Positions 38,452 to 51,513 of a stretch of DNA of 64,000 bases are shown one piece after another (the first letter of the stretch is position 1; each line of letters starts with the position of its first letter). The notes under the pieces are model-generated. The model ran no database searches. It was given only the letters and a program-made list of their open reading frames with translations, and had not been told where the DNA came from. The position numbers and the translations under genes were made by a program. This stretch comes from Paramecium octaurelia (lineage: Eukaryota > Ciliophora > Oligohymenophorea > Peniculida > Parameciidae), in assembly GCA_905182995.1 (NCBI GenBank), contig CAJJDP010000017.1, positions 124,001 to 188,000 on the forward strand, read 5' to 3'.

Positions 38452-39310
38452 GATGATTTAATAAATTTATATAGGGAAAATTATTATATTAATATAAAAT
38501 TTTCAAATTTTGAAAAGTAGTAAACCCCTTCTAATAATAATACTTATTTTTTTTGGTTTATAGATTAAATTCAATTTAATCAATATAAAAACCTTTAGCA
38601 GTAGCTCTAGTTGCTGGATGAAATGCAAAGTTTCTTTTAATTTCAGTTTAATAATTAAATTGAGATGTAGTGGGGGGAGTCTGGCTCTGAGCAATCAAAT
38701 TCAAGAAATTTAATAAGCTAATTTCTTGAAATTAATATAATACGTAATTCTAATAATAGAATTGGATAATTTTTTGAAATACAATAGCAAGGAAGTTAAC
38801 TGGGAAATAGTCAAAATATCATTTCTAGAATAATATCGATAATAATCTCTTAATATTAAACAATGAATATATTGAATCTATACAATTATCGAATATCATT
38901 TTCGAATTATATCTGTTATTAGCTTATCGACATATTCTAATTTTGCTGGAGACAAGAGTAAATTTGACCTTTTAAAAATAAGGTGTAAATTACTAATATA
39001 ATATAGAAAATATTAATGTTATTTAAAAAATTGAAAATTAAAGATTTACAGAATATCAATGCAGTTATAGCATCGAACATTAAAAAAAATTATGCTATTT
39101 TTATGCAGGGTATAATGTTTTTGCAATTTCAAAATAGATCTGTAGACATTTTCTAACATAAAAGCATAAAACTTAATTTTATCAAAACATATAGTAAACC
39201 ATTTTATAAGAATTAAAACTTTTTAATTTAATAAGCTCTTTACAACTTTTAAAGTATAAGGAAGGAATAATTTATAGGCATAAAAAAATAATGTAATTTT
39301 TTATTTAGTT
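38452..39310. other. convergent region between i-antigen gene 1 and helicase
   Basis: Starts with a short 3' flank shared with genes 2 and 3 (TTTAATAAATTTATATAGGG). It holds an unusual G run at about 38671-38676, an 11-bp hairpin (38700-38710 with 38720-38730) and a minus-strand frame open over 38438-38818 with protein-like sequence (PPTTSQFNYQTEIKRNFAF). No confident gene. Confidence 0.5.
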
Positions 39311-41750
39311 TCATTCCGCTTTTAATATGCTTTGAAAGAAATTTGGGTTTGATAAATCTTATTAATTATATTTTATTATCTCTTATTTTGGATTAAGCAA
39401 TTTAAGCAGTTTATTCCAATTCAATAGGTTTTTTGACATTGTTTCGTAAGTTCCAAAAACATATTGACAATATCTTGCTCTAGAGAGTGCAACATTAGTT
39501 CTCTTCTTATCTGTCACAAAGCCTGCCTATTCATTTGATCTTACAAGTGATAAGATGATTATATCATTCTCCTTCCCTTAGAAGGAGTCAACAGTGTCTA
39601 ATTCTATCAAATCACTTAATTTTATGATTTTTTTATAGCCTCTTATATCAATTACTTCCTTGAATGTTTCATCTTACAATTTTAGGTATAAATTTGTTTT
39701 CTAGGCTGCATAACAACTTATAACAGTAATTGAGTTCTTATTTGGCTTTATCTCCAAACCCTATAATAAATATTTAATTAAATGAATTATGGCTGAGCAT
39801 TCTAAATCATTCTTTCTGCTTGTTTCCTCCCTACTTTCTGTGTTAGGGGGAGCACTAAAAAATAGTCTATTTCTTTTATTGGACACCTTCTATAATATCC
39901 AAGGCGGCAACTACATATTTTTAATACCATTGGTGAGTTTTCCATTATAAAATAATAATGAAGTAATTTCTGCTAAATTCTCCATTTGTCTGTATTAAGA
40001 AATCAACTAAACAGTGCTTGCATCTAATCCTTCATCCAATCTCTCAAATAAAGAGCGATTATAACCATATTCTTTTGATTCTCTAGAAACAACAATTGGA
40101 CTTAATTATTGTAAATCACCAAGCAATACTATCTTCTGAATGTTAGTGTATTTCACCATTGGAATCAATAATGAGGGTTCCAAAGCTGTAGGCGCTTCAT
40201 CAACTATGCACATTCGAAAATTAACTTTTTCAAAATAATATTCTAAGCACTCCTTTGAGCAACTATTTAAAGTAGACACTATAACGCGACACTAATTGTT
40301 TTATTAATATATATTACATTTTAAATTATACCTTATTCAATTACATTATAATTCTTTTTTTCTGTTTTTAATAATAAAGATAATTCTTTATAAAAACTAC
40401 CATATGCATTTAATATTTCAGGTTTGCTACATTATCTATTAAGATCATCGATAAAATTTAATAATGAAATCAGGGTTATTTAGGCTTAATTAATTTCCAA
40501 AAATTCTTTATAATCCATCAAATTCTTATTTTTCAACTGATTTATGATTTTATCAGTTATATGCTTCTTCTCAATCTAATTTACTTTATCTGTAAGGCCT
40601 TAAAAGAATTGTTTTTGAGTTTGAATTTCTAAACTGCTTTCTTCAATATCTTAATCACACAAACGTGGTCTTCCAAATCGAATAACTTTCAAGAAATCTG
40701 GTTTTTAATTAAAACAATAAATAATTGAATTCTACTCTTAAATGTTTTTTTAAATTTTTCTCACTAAATCATTTACCACACTATTTGATTTGGCTAATAT
40801 TAAAATACCCCCTAATTTTTCATTCTCTTTATCTTACTATACCAGCAACTCTGCCATTATTGATATGATTCCTAAAATTGTTTGAGTTTTACCAGTACCT
40901 GGAGGACCCTTTATAAGAGTAAACTTAGTTATTTTATTATATTTACTCTTTTATGGTAATCTAAGGCCATCTTGATGGCAAGTAATTATTAATCATTAAA
41001 ATGCCTTTTAAATACTTCATTTTAAACATAATACTATCGTTGCTCATTTACTTATTTGGCAAATTCAGAAGTTTCAACCTGATTTACTTTTTCTATCGGA
41101 TTCAATATCAAATTAAAATAAGGACATTTTTATAATGAAAATAGGCAATCTGTTTCTGTTTGGTAGGCACTTAAAGGACAGAATGGTTGAAAATAAATAA
41201 ATCTGCTGTATAATATGTTAACAGGGAGATAATCAATTATGTTATTTGGAAGCAATATGTGTTGATCATCATCTTTCTTTTTAAAAATTGCCAAAGATGT
41301 GATATATTCATTTAATTAATTAGAATCCCTAATATATATTGCTCCTAGGTAGGAAAATGACTCATTGAAAATTAAGTAATCAGAATAATGTCTGTATTTC
41401 CAATACTAGTGTTAAGTTATATTAGGATCAAATTCTTCTAACTCAGATTCAATTTTAATTTTGAATGCATAATCCTCTAATTCACATGTAAGAATTTTTA
41501 ATTTTAATGGAATTGATTCTCCATGCTTTAGTTCATATAGATAGCTCTTTTTATCTCTAGCAATTGATCTATAATATTCGTTTTAAAGAAGAGGGAAAAA
41601 TCTTTTTTAATACTCATTTACAGATTAGAATTTTTTATATCCATTTAAATTGCTTCGATTGGCATTGCTATATCTCGGAATAGCCTTTTTAAAAGCTACA
41701 TTAGAGATTAAATGCATTGGACTAGAGTATTGAGAATAATTATTATCCAT
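39311..41750 (-). CDS. SF1 helicase, UPF1/SEN1-like
   Basis: 796 residues after two introns (40924-40946 with an AAG acceptor, and 40292-40317). ATG at 41750 is the first in frame. Helicase motifs occur in SF1B order: LIKGPPGTGKTQT (Walker A, near residue 275), DEAPTALEP (motif II, near 500), VLLGDLQQLSPIV (motif III), LISQYRQM (motif IV region; the usual QYRMH is altered), DSFQGKENDIIILS (motif V) and TNVALSRAR (motif VI). This is the UPF1/SEN1/IGHMBP2 group, which unwinds RNA or RNA-DNA hybrids. No Cys/His domain or other accessory domain precedes the core, so NMD factor UPF1 itself is unlikely and a senataxin-type or small relative fits better. Confidence 0.85.
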
Positions 41751-42996
41751 TTAAAATATTATTGATTAATATTTTAAAAATATGTAGATAAGTAACTTAC
41801 CTAAATATAATAAACATTTGATCTTTTTTCATATTTTATTTCGTAATAAGCCATTAAACAATGTACTTATTTTTGAATTTCAAAAGTTCTCATTGAGTTA
41901 AAATCTTTAATAATATTTTAAACTACTTTATTTATAGTCCTCCATTATCTTGCGATATCTTATCAAAGATTTATTGCTAACATTAAAAAAGAGTAACAGG
42001 TACTGTTATCAAATTCGCTACAAACAATATAATAATAATGGTTCAAATTAATTTAACGTTAACTATGGGATAATGAAAATGAATTATATATGATTAACTG
42101 CTAGTAAATGCAATGTCAACTCTGTAATTATATATAGCTAGAGATGCAAATAAAATAAGAGATGAAAACAAATAATTCATACTATATTTTTTTCTATGGC
42201 TATAAAATATTAAGTGAATCTATTTAATATTTAGAACACTTTTTTTAAAAAGGTCTCTTTTAGCCTTAAATAAATATTTCTAATTTTTTCCCTGTTGAAT
42301 TTTAAAACTTTTTTGAATCTGCATATATATTGGATGTATTCCACTCAAGTTGAATATATTTATTTTTATAATATGGTCATAAAATAGTTATTGTTAGAAA
42401 ATAAAATCAATTAAATTAAATATCTCATTATTTTTCTTTCAGATTATAGAAAGTGTGTTGAAATCTTAAAAAGTATATTATGTGATTTGGATTCTTCATT
42501 TACAGATGTTACTAGTACAGATTTGAACTGATTGTATTGACCAAAGGTTTAAGAGCAATATAATGTTTTTAATTTTGTTATGAATCATCAAGTTTTTAAA
42601 TTAAATGAATCAGTTTTGAAAATTCTTGAAAATAAATCAAATTTTTGATCAAAATTAAATCTTAACAATTACAAAACAAAAATCAACTCATAATGTAAGA
42701 AAAATCACAAAAAAAATTATGAAACTAATTTCATAATCTCATAAGAGATGATTAATTAATCATTAATGGAATGCTTTGTTTGCTTAATAATAAAGAGTTG
42801 TTAGATCTAATAACCATTTAAAAATGAATAATTAATAATTATTATAATCAAATCAGTCAGGTATCTTTTGCATATTAAAATATAACTCAGGGATAAAAAC
42901 AATAAGTTTAATAGAACTATTGATACGAAACAGAGTAATATAAGGGGTTCTTTTATATTATTTAGTTCAATAATTGAGTAGTGATTATCATATTAT
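41751..42996. other. intergenic, nothing recognised
   Basis: About 1.25 kb of AT-rich sequence between the helicase start and the Rab gene stop. No sustained protein-like frame, no RNA gene recognised. Confidence 0.5.
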
Positions 42997-43728
42997 TCAG
43001 CAGCATTGCTTTTTCTTCTTGGATGAGTCTGGCTGGGTTTCTTTCTTTAACACATAAACATCATTGATTCCTAATTGAGTCTAACTTATTGGTTTCTATC
43101 CTTAGACAATTTTATATATTTCTAAGTTTATCAGAATTAATTAATTACCTGTAACCATCTAATTAAATGCTAACTCCACATTTACATTATTCAGTGCCGA
43201 GGTTTCTATATATCCTACCTTATTTTACTCACAGAATTAGGAGACTTCATCAGTCCTTACGATCTTTATCAATTATAAGACATACTCTCTATTCTGCCAA
43301 ATCAATTTTATTTCCTACCAACATTATCACAATATTAGGATCCCCATATTACTTTATTTCACTCATCCATCTTAGTGTTGATTCATATGTTCCTTATTTT
43401 GTAACATCATAACAAACAAACACTCCCTTTGCTCCTCTATAATAAGCACTAGTTATTGCTCTAAATCTAAGAGTTATTTCAAACTCTCTTACTTTTCTTA
43501 TCCTGCTGTATCCCATATCTAACACTTTATCAAATTACCATCCTCCCTCACAGTCCTATTTAAGAATTCTACTCCTATTGTTGGTCGAGTATCATATTAA
43601 AAATCCTTATATTGCAATCTATTGAATAAATTAGTCTTCCCCACTCCTGAGTCACCTAACCATTATTTAATCACTCTACCTATCAATATAATTTTGAACA
43701 AATAACTAAATTCATCATTATCCAACAT
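42997..43728 (-). CDS. Rab11-like small GTPase
   Basis: 210 residues with four introns (43656-43679, 43467-43492, 43264-43285, 43122-43148). G-motifs are complete: GDSGVGKTN (P-loop, interrupted by the first intron), TRPTIGVEF (switch I), WDTAGQEKFRAIT.AYYRGA (switch II), GNKIDL and ETSAL. The protein ends KKKKQCC, a double-Cys geranylgeranylation site, so it is membrane-attached. Switch regions and the AYYRGA run fit the Rab11/Rab2/Rab8 group involved in recycling or secretory traffic; Rab11 is the best guess. Intron 3 uses an AAG acceptor; removing it is needed to obtain the Rab motif LAEQR-IVRTDEV. Confidence 0.9.
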
Positions 43729-43778
43729 ATGTATTTTTTATAATATAAATATTTAATTCGAGTATTAAAAAAGCAATT

Positions 43779-44162
43779 TCATTTTATACCCTTTATCTCA
43801 AATCTATTTTTTGTTTCTATTTAGTATTTGAATTCTCTCCCTTTTCTATTCAATTCTGCAAATTCTCTTTTCCATATAAATATATTAAATCCATTAATTT
43901 CATTGAAAAATTTATAATAATTAGAAAGAGAACAATTGTTTAATAAACAGAAAATTAATTGAATTTGATTATAAAAATTAGAATTATCAATATCAATAAA
44001 ACTCGATTTTTCTAATGCAAAATCAAAATCAATTAATATAATCAACTCATCCTTTTAGAAATATAATGAAGAATAAACTAACTAATTGATTTAAAATAGT
44101 AGATCATTTAGAAAATAAATTTGTTTATCTTAAATATATCTAATAAATGAAATGCCTCAATC
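43779..44162 (-). pseudogene. possible kinase-like C-lobe fragment
   Basis: A 127-codon frame between two TGAs without a convincing start. It contains DELIILIDFDFALEKSSF, reminiscent of the DFG region of a kinase-like fold, and otherwise helical sequence. No HRD-like catalytic loop or ATP loop is present, so at most a relic. It lies between the Rab start and the i-antigen 3' end. Confidence 0.25.
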
Positions 44163-44364
44163 AAAAAAAATATTTATAAAGATAAATTTATAATTTAACA
44201 TTTCATATAATGTATGCTTTTAATAAAAAAGTAAATTATATATAGCGAATGAAATGTTGTTCTGTAGATAGGATTGATAAAACAATCTCATCCTACGAAC
44301 ATTCTAATAAATTTTTTATAAATGTATAATAATTTTCCCTATATAAATTTATTAAATCATTTCA

Positions 44365-47300
44365 TCAGAACATGAGATATCCAAAAATGATTGATGATAA
44401 TCCAAGAATGTATCCTGAATCAGTTGTTGTCTCATTATTTGTGTTGTTTGTATTATTATTTGTATCATTTGGTTAAACAACAACAGCAGTGCAAACTCCG
44501 CATTTGCTAGTAGATGCATTCCAAGTATATGTATATCCAGAAACCAAGAAACAATCATTTAATGATAAAGTTGATGGATCTGTGGCTGTGCATGTTCCAC
44601 TAACAAGAGTACAAATTTATTAAGTCTTTTTATCCCAATTTAAAAATCTTGTGCATGCTCCATTTGTAGCTTAGTTTGTAGCACAAGTATGAGTTGCACA
44701 TTTACTAGCAACTGCAGTTGTTCCAGTTCCTGATGCTGCAGTCCATGAACATCTATCTTTGGCAGCTTAACAGGCAAGTTAATCATTATTAGCAGTTGAG
44801 CATGCTGTCATTAAAGCACAAGTTCCTGTACCAGCAGCAGCTCCAGTAGCAGTTGATTAAGTGAATACACAAATACCATCTAATCCACCTGAATTACATG
44901 CTGTCTTAGTTGTATAAGTTGAACAATTAGCTTTTGAAATACAAGCAGTTCCATTTGAAACACATGATGATAAAGCAACTGAACAAACATTGGTTGATGT
45001 ACCATTTTGAATATCAGCACAAGCAAGTAATCTACATTTAGCTGTGTTATTATTTGTAGCAGATGCAAGTTCCCAATAACAAATACCATCAGATCCAACA
45101 GCTGTTGTGCAAGCAGTTTAAGTAGTGTATGAGGAACATGCTCCTTTGACTAAACATGTTGTTCCATCTGATGTACATGTTGATAATTATGATGAACATG
45201 TTGCATGTGTTGTTCCAGTTAAATCAGCACAGGATTAATCTCTGCAACTACTAGCAGTTGTATCCCAAGTGCAAATACCAGTTGAAGTAATGGCTCCAGA
45301 TGTTAAAACAGATCCTTTATCATTGAAATAACATCCTGCTTATGTAGTGTAAGATGAACAAGCACCTAATGCAATGCAACCAGTTGTTCCATTTGTTGTA
45401 CACTTCTTATTGGCAATTTAACAATCTGAATGAGTTGTGTAGAAGGCATCAGCACAAGATGTATATGGTTTACAAACCTTTGGATCTGAAGAATTCAAAG
45501 CTGGAACTGATTGAATACAAGCTCCATCATATCCTGTAACACATCCACCATCAGTATTTGTTTCAGAACATAATGTAATTCCAACACAATTAGATCCATT
45601 AGTTGTACATTAGTTACTAATCCATTTACATTATGTATCTGAATTCCAAGACAAACTCTTGCATGATGTATATCTGAAACAAGCACCTTTTGATCCATCA
45701 GTATTTACATAATCATTAATCCACAAACATGGTCCATTAGTTCCTTCAATGCAAGCACTTCTGATAGTAGTTTATTCACAATTTTAAACTCTAGCACATT
45801 TTCCATTGGCACCAGCAGTACATCCTTACCTTTAAGTTTGACATGCGGCATGAGTAGTTCCACTGAAATCTTAGCAATCTTTATCTCTGCATTTATTTTA
45901 TGCACTATCCCAAGCACACACAGTTCCATTAAGGGCGGTAGTACAAGCAGCATCAATATTAGCAGCTGAACAAGTAGACTTAGTAACACATCCACCACCA
46001 TTCTTTGTTGTACAATTAGTGAAATAACCTGCACAAGCTGCTTCTGAAGTCAATGTAACTGGGGCAGTATTACAAGTCTTGATTGTACAATAAGCTGCAT
46101 TGGTACCAACAGCCGACATCCATTCACATTATTGATTAGAAACTGAAGTAACACAACCAGCTTGACTTAAAGCTTAGAAGCATGTTCCTCTTGTGACACA
46201 ATTTGTACCATTTGTTGTACAAGTACTCAATGCTTATTTGCATAAAGCATCAGTAGCAAAAGCAAAATCTTCACAAACTTTTGTCTTACATTTTACTGAA
46301 TCTAAAGTACATCCAGCTAAATAAGTATTGCATTCATCAGCAGTAGCTGTTGCTTCTGGAGCATTTTCACAAGTTCTAGTAATACAAGCTGTTCCATTCC
46401 AATAACAGGATTTTCCATTCTTATCAGTAACACATTATTTTTCAGTCATAGTTTCACATGTATCTGGTATATCAACACATCCTTATCCCGATGATGCGAC
46501 TGTACATGCATTATTAAAGTATGCTCTACATTTATCATTATCATCATAATCTGTACTTGCAGGAGCAGTAGCACATGACTTATCTGCACATTAAGTACCA
46601 TTCCATCCACAAGCACCTCCAGTAGCATTGAATTTGCATTATTCTTAATGAATGTAAGTAGAACAGGCAGCTGTTTATTGACAACCTCCTAAAACTGGTG
46701 CACCTCCATTTGTATCTGGTGTTGCAACTACTGTGCATTTAATGGTAGCGGAGGTGAAGTAGGTATCACAATCAGTATGAGTTGCTGTTGCAGTTGGAGC
46801 AGTTGTGCATGATTTATCTTAACAAACTGGAGTAGTTAAATTTGTATTCCAAACACAAACACCTCCACTTGAATTAGTCTTGCATTAATCTTCAATTTAA
46901 TAAGAACTGCAGGCTCCTCTAGCAGTACAACCAGCAACAGCTGCTCCATTTGTGGCTCTAACTGTACAAAGTTAGACTGGATCAACTGCTACACATTCAG
47001 CATGAGTGTCATATGAAGTTGTTGCTTCAATATTACCACAATTCAAATCGACACAAACCTTATTAGTTGGATTCCAGAAACATTTTCCACCACTTGTATT
47101 GAATTTACATTATTAACTGGATTTATATGCTGAACAAGCAGCTCTTGCTTAACAACCTCCAACTCTTGCGACAGTGCATGTAGATAGATATGTAATACAT
47201 TCAGCATGTGAATCATAGCTTGTATCTGCTGTTGCAGTATCACAGGTTTTTCTGACACAAGATGTTCCTGAGACAACACATTCTCCTTCAACTGCCCAAA

Positions 47301-50300
47301 CGCATGCTGCTGCAGTCTAACTGGCACATGTGGCTGGCAATGTTACACATGCAGTTGGTGATGAAGCTGCATTGGCAGTACAAGTATTCAACCAACCATT
47401 ACAATCTGAATGAGTAAATGATGTTGTTTTATTAGCGCATGTTTTAGTTTAGCATCCTGTTGTTCCTTATGCTATGCAACCAGCTTTGAAAGTATTACAT
47501 TTTGTGTCATCAAAACTAAATGTTGCTCCTAATTTGATTGATTCACAAGTAGTTGTAGCTGTTATAGCTTGGCAGGCAGTATCAGCAGTATTAGCAGTAC
47601 AATATCCTGCAGTTGATCTATAACAATTGACAATCGTAGTATACCCTGAACATTATGCTTGGTTGGTTACACAACCAGATCCATCTCTCTTTACACTACA
47701 AGTAGTACTGTAACCTTAACAAGTAGCCCAAGAAATATTTGATCCTGTGATTGCTTCGCATGTGGTAAAAGCAAAGCATGCGGTTCCACCAATATTAATA
47801 TGACAGGCAGTGCTATAGGCTTAACAAGTTGCTTCAACATTATTTGGACTAGTCAAACTTGTAAGAAGATTACAATTTGCTGATGTAATATCTACACAAT
47901 TAGTGCCATCCCAATGGCATTTCAAACCATCAGTTCTATATGAACAAGAAGCTTATGTTGTTCCATAACCTGCACAAGTTGCTTACACTGCTATGCATGC
48001 ATTTGCTGCTTGATTTATGGTACAAGCAGTACTGTATGATTAACAATTAGCATGAGTGTTATTAGGGCTTGTCAAACTTGTAAGAGAAGCGCAATTTGCT
48101 GATGTAATATCTACACAATTAGTGCCGTCCCAAAAGCATTTCAAACCATCAGTTCTTTTTGTACAATTAGCTTATGTTGTTGTATATGCTGCACAAGTGG
48201 CTAGGTATGCTTAGCATGCATTAGGAGTACGATTGATATGACAGGCAGTGCTATAAGCTTAACAGGTTGCCTCGACATTATCTGGACTAGCCAAACTTGT
48301 AATGGCGCTACAATTTGCAGATGTAATATCTACACAATTAGTGCCATCCCAATGGCATTCCAAACCATCAGTTCTTTTTGTACAATTAGCTTCTGTTGTT
48401 CCATATCCTGCACAAGTCGCTTGTAATGCTTAGCATGCATCAGGAGTGCCATTAATATGACAGGCAGTATTATATGCTTAACAAGTTGCTTAAACATTAT
48501 TTGGAGTTGTCAAACTTGCAACAACACTACAATTTGCAGATGTAATATCTACACAGGTAGTACCATTCCAAAAGCATTTCAAACCATCAGTTCTATATGA
48601 ACAAGAAGCTTATGTTGTTCCATAACCTGCACAAGTTGCTTACACTGTTTAACATGCATTTGCTGCTTGATTTACAGTACAAGTGGTGCTTTATGCTTAA
48701 CACAAGGCATGAGTTGTTTGGGTTATTAAGGCACAAGAGAATGTACAAGCATCTGATTCTGTAGCACCTACAGCGTTAGTACAACCTGTTTTAATAGATT
48801 CACATTGAGTTTTTGTACCTGTGAATGTTGAACATGCACCTTGAAGATATGTATTAGAAAAGCATTTGCTATAAGCGGATTTCCAGGTGCAGTCATCTGA
48901 ACTAGAAGATAAAGTTCTATAACATTATGCCTATGATACATAGTCACTGCAATTAGCTGATCTTGTTACACATCCTGCTCCGCCAGTTTTGTATAAAACT
49001 GTACAAGTATCAGAAGGAGTTTGATAACTCAAACATTCGGAATCACTATCTCTTGTATTGCTATCTTCTGCATCTGCACATGTTGCATTTCTACATGCTG
49101 TTCCAGTCCATATGCAAGTTTTTCCAGCAGAAGTTATTTTACAATTTTCAGCTGATCCATAAGAAGTACAAGCTGTAGCTAAATTTTAACAAGTTGTTTT
49201 TGCATTATTGGTTGTGCATGTATTCAAAACACCTTAACAACCAGAGTGAGTGGATAATGGAATGTTTACACATGTTCTATCAACACAACTAGAACCATTC
49301 CAATAACAATCTCCATTTGCTTTTGAACCAGTTGTGCAATTAGTTGAAGTCAAAGAAGAACAACTTGATGGTTTTGGAATGCAGCCATCTGCTGTGTTAT
49401 TGGCAATACAAGTAGACAAATAAGTAGAACAATTTGTAGAACTAAAAACTGTCAAGAATCCTGTTGTTGTTGCAATGCTAGCAGTAGTACAAGATTTTTC
49501 AACACAAGCTAATGTAGCAGTATTCCATAAGCATGTTGGTGATCCAACTCTTGTGATTTCACAATTTTCAGTTGATTTTCTAGCTGCACATGTTGTTGGT
49601 AAGTCTTAGCATCCTTAAATTGCTCCATTAACTGGATTATTAGCTACACAACCTGTTTTGTAAGTACCACAATCAGCTGTTGTTGCTGTTGTTTTTGGGG
49701 CAGTGGAACAAGCCTTATCAATACACTATGAACCATTCCAACCACATACAGGGTATGATTTAACTCCATTTGTAACTTATAATCTAATATTACATGCTGC
49801 TTCAATTGTGATAGCTTCACATTTAAGTGGTAATGGAACACATCCAGTACCTGTATTACTCAAGGTACAACCAGAATCATAAGTTTAACAATCTGCATGA
49901 GTTGCTGTGGTTGATGAAGCTAACACACATTCCTTTTTATAGCATTTTCCTTTCCAAATGCAAGCTTTATTATTCAAATCTTTGTCACAAATAGTTTATA
50001 CCAATGAATTATCGCATGTTTTATCAACACAACCTGCATTAGTTGAATTTACTGTACAAGTTGATAAAAAGGCAACACATAAATCATGAGTTGTATTAGT
50101 TGATGGAGCATTGACACAAGTTTTATCCTTACAAGTTGAACTTGCACTATCCCAGAAACAAGTAGCTCCAGATATATTCTTTATGCAAGCAGCTTCTAAA
50201 GTAATTACTGCACATGTAGTATTTGCTACACATCCACCTCCTGTCTTTGTAATACAATTATTATTAGGTAAATATGCTTCACAGGCATCGTTTGTTGTTA

Positions 50301-51513
50301 TTGTTGTTGGAGCATTTGCACAAGTTCTATTTTAACATCCACCTCCTGTTTTAACGGTACATGATGATAAGTAAGATGTACATAAATCGTGAGTATTATT
50401 TGTTGTTGGTGCATTGGCACAAGTCTTTTCTTTGCATGTTGTATCCCAAATGCAATCAGTACCGGAAGTATTTTTCACACAAGCGGCTTAAATGTTGGCA
50501 GCTGAACAAGCACCATTGGAAACACATCCTCCTCCTGTTTTAGTGATACACCCTGTCACAAATCCAGCACAAGCTGAATTGGTTGTCATTGTGGTTGGTG
50601 CATTTGCACATGTCTTATCAACACATGCAGTTCCAGTCCAATAGCAATCTCCATTTGAACTATTCTTAATACAGGCAGCTTAGATAGTAGCAGCTGCACA
50701 AGTAGTTCTAGTAACACATCCTCCATTGGCTTTTGTTGTGCATGTTCCGTCAGCTCTAAAAGTCTTACATGTCTCATCAGTTGTTAATGTAGCTGGTGCA
50801 TTATCACAAATTCTGTCTTTACAAGCTGCTCCATCCCAATAACATGCAACTGATTTTAATTTATTCCAAACGCATTGAATTTCTAAAGTTTAATCACTAC
50901 AATTATTTCCACTATCAACACATCCACCTCCAGTCTTTGTTGTACAAGTTGATATGACATCTCTGCATTCTTTATCTGTAGCAAAACTTGCTGGTAATTT
51001 ATCACAGGTATTAGCATCTACACAAGTGTTATTTGTTGTATCCCAATAGCACAAGCTTCCAGCAGCATTTTTCTTACAAGGTGCTTGTTTTTTGTATGTA
51101 CTACAAGCATCAACCTCGACACAGTGAGTTCCATCTGTAATACATCTATTACTTATTGCTTAACATTCATTATCTTATGTTTTTGAAAAAGCAGTGCATC
51201 CTGTAAAGTATGTGCATTTGCCTTGAACCCAGGCACAAGCAGCATAGTTACCGCAATCAGTACAGGGTTTAGCTTTTGGACAATCTGCTTCAGCAAATGT
51301 ATCACAATATGCTGCATAGGTTACTGTTGGAGTGACTGGAGTAGTAGAAACTGCACAAGCTTTCTTTGTGCTATCCCATGAACAGCCAAGAGAGGCATTT
51401 TTTATACAATCTCCTTCTGATAACAATTATGCACATGTGCATGATGTTATACTATAGGTTTGACTAGTTGCTAAAGCAAGCAACAAAGCAAATATTATGA
51501 ATTATTTATTCAT
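44365..51513 (-). CDS. immobilization antigen gene 2
   Basis: 2382 residues, intronless, no gap. Signal peptide MNKQFIIFALLLALATSQ; N-terminal Cys-rich head (TSCTCAQLLSEGDCIKN); then successive Cys-periodic units (TKTGGGC, CYWDG.AC, NAPTT) and a hydrophobic GPI-type C-terminus ending IIFGYLMF. It has a single copy of the central block that is duplicated in genes 1 and 3, which accounts for its being about 440 residues shorter. It is nearly identical to gene 3 along most of its length. Sampled positions along the gene all share one frame, and I saw no disabling change. Orientation is opposite to gene 1 and the same as gene 3. Expected as a coat protein under mutually exclusive expression. Confidence 0.95.
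47760..48720 (-). repeat. about 220-nt tandem repeats inside i-antigen gene 2
   Basis: Units recognisable on the + strand by a (T/A)GCTTAACAAGTTGC-type anchor near 47818, 48038, 48258, 48476 and 48699. They correspond to the 222-nt array of gene 1. Confidence 0.8.
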
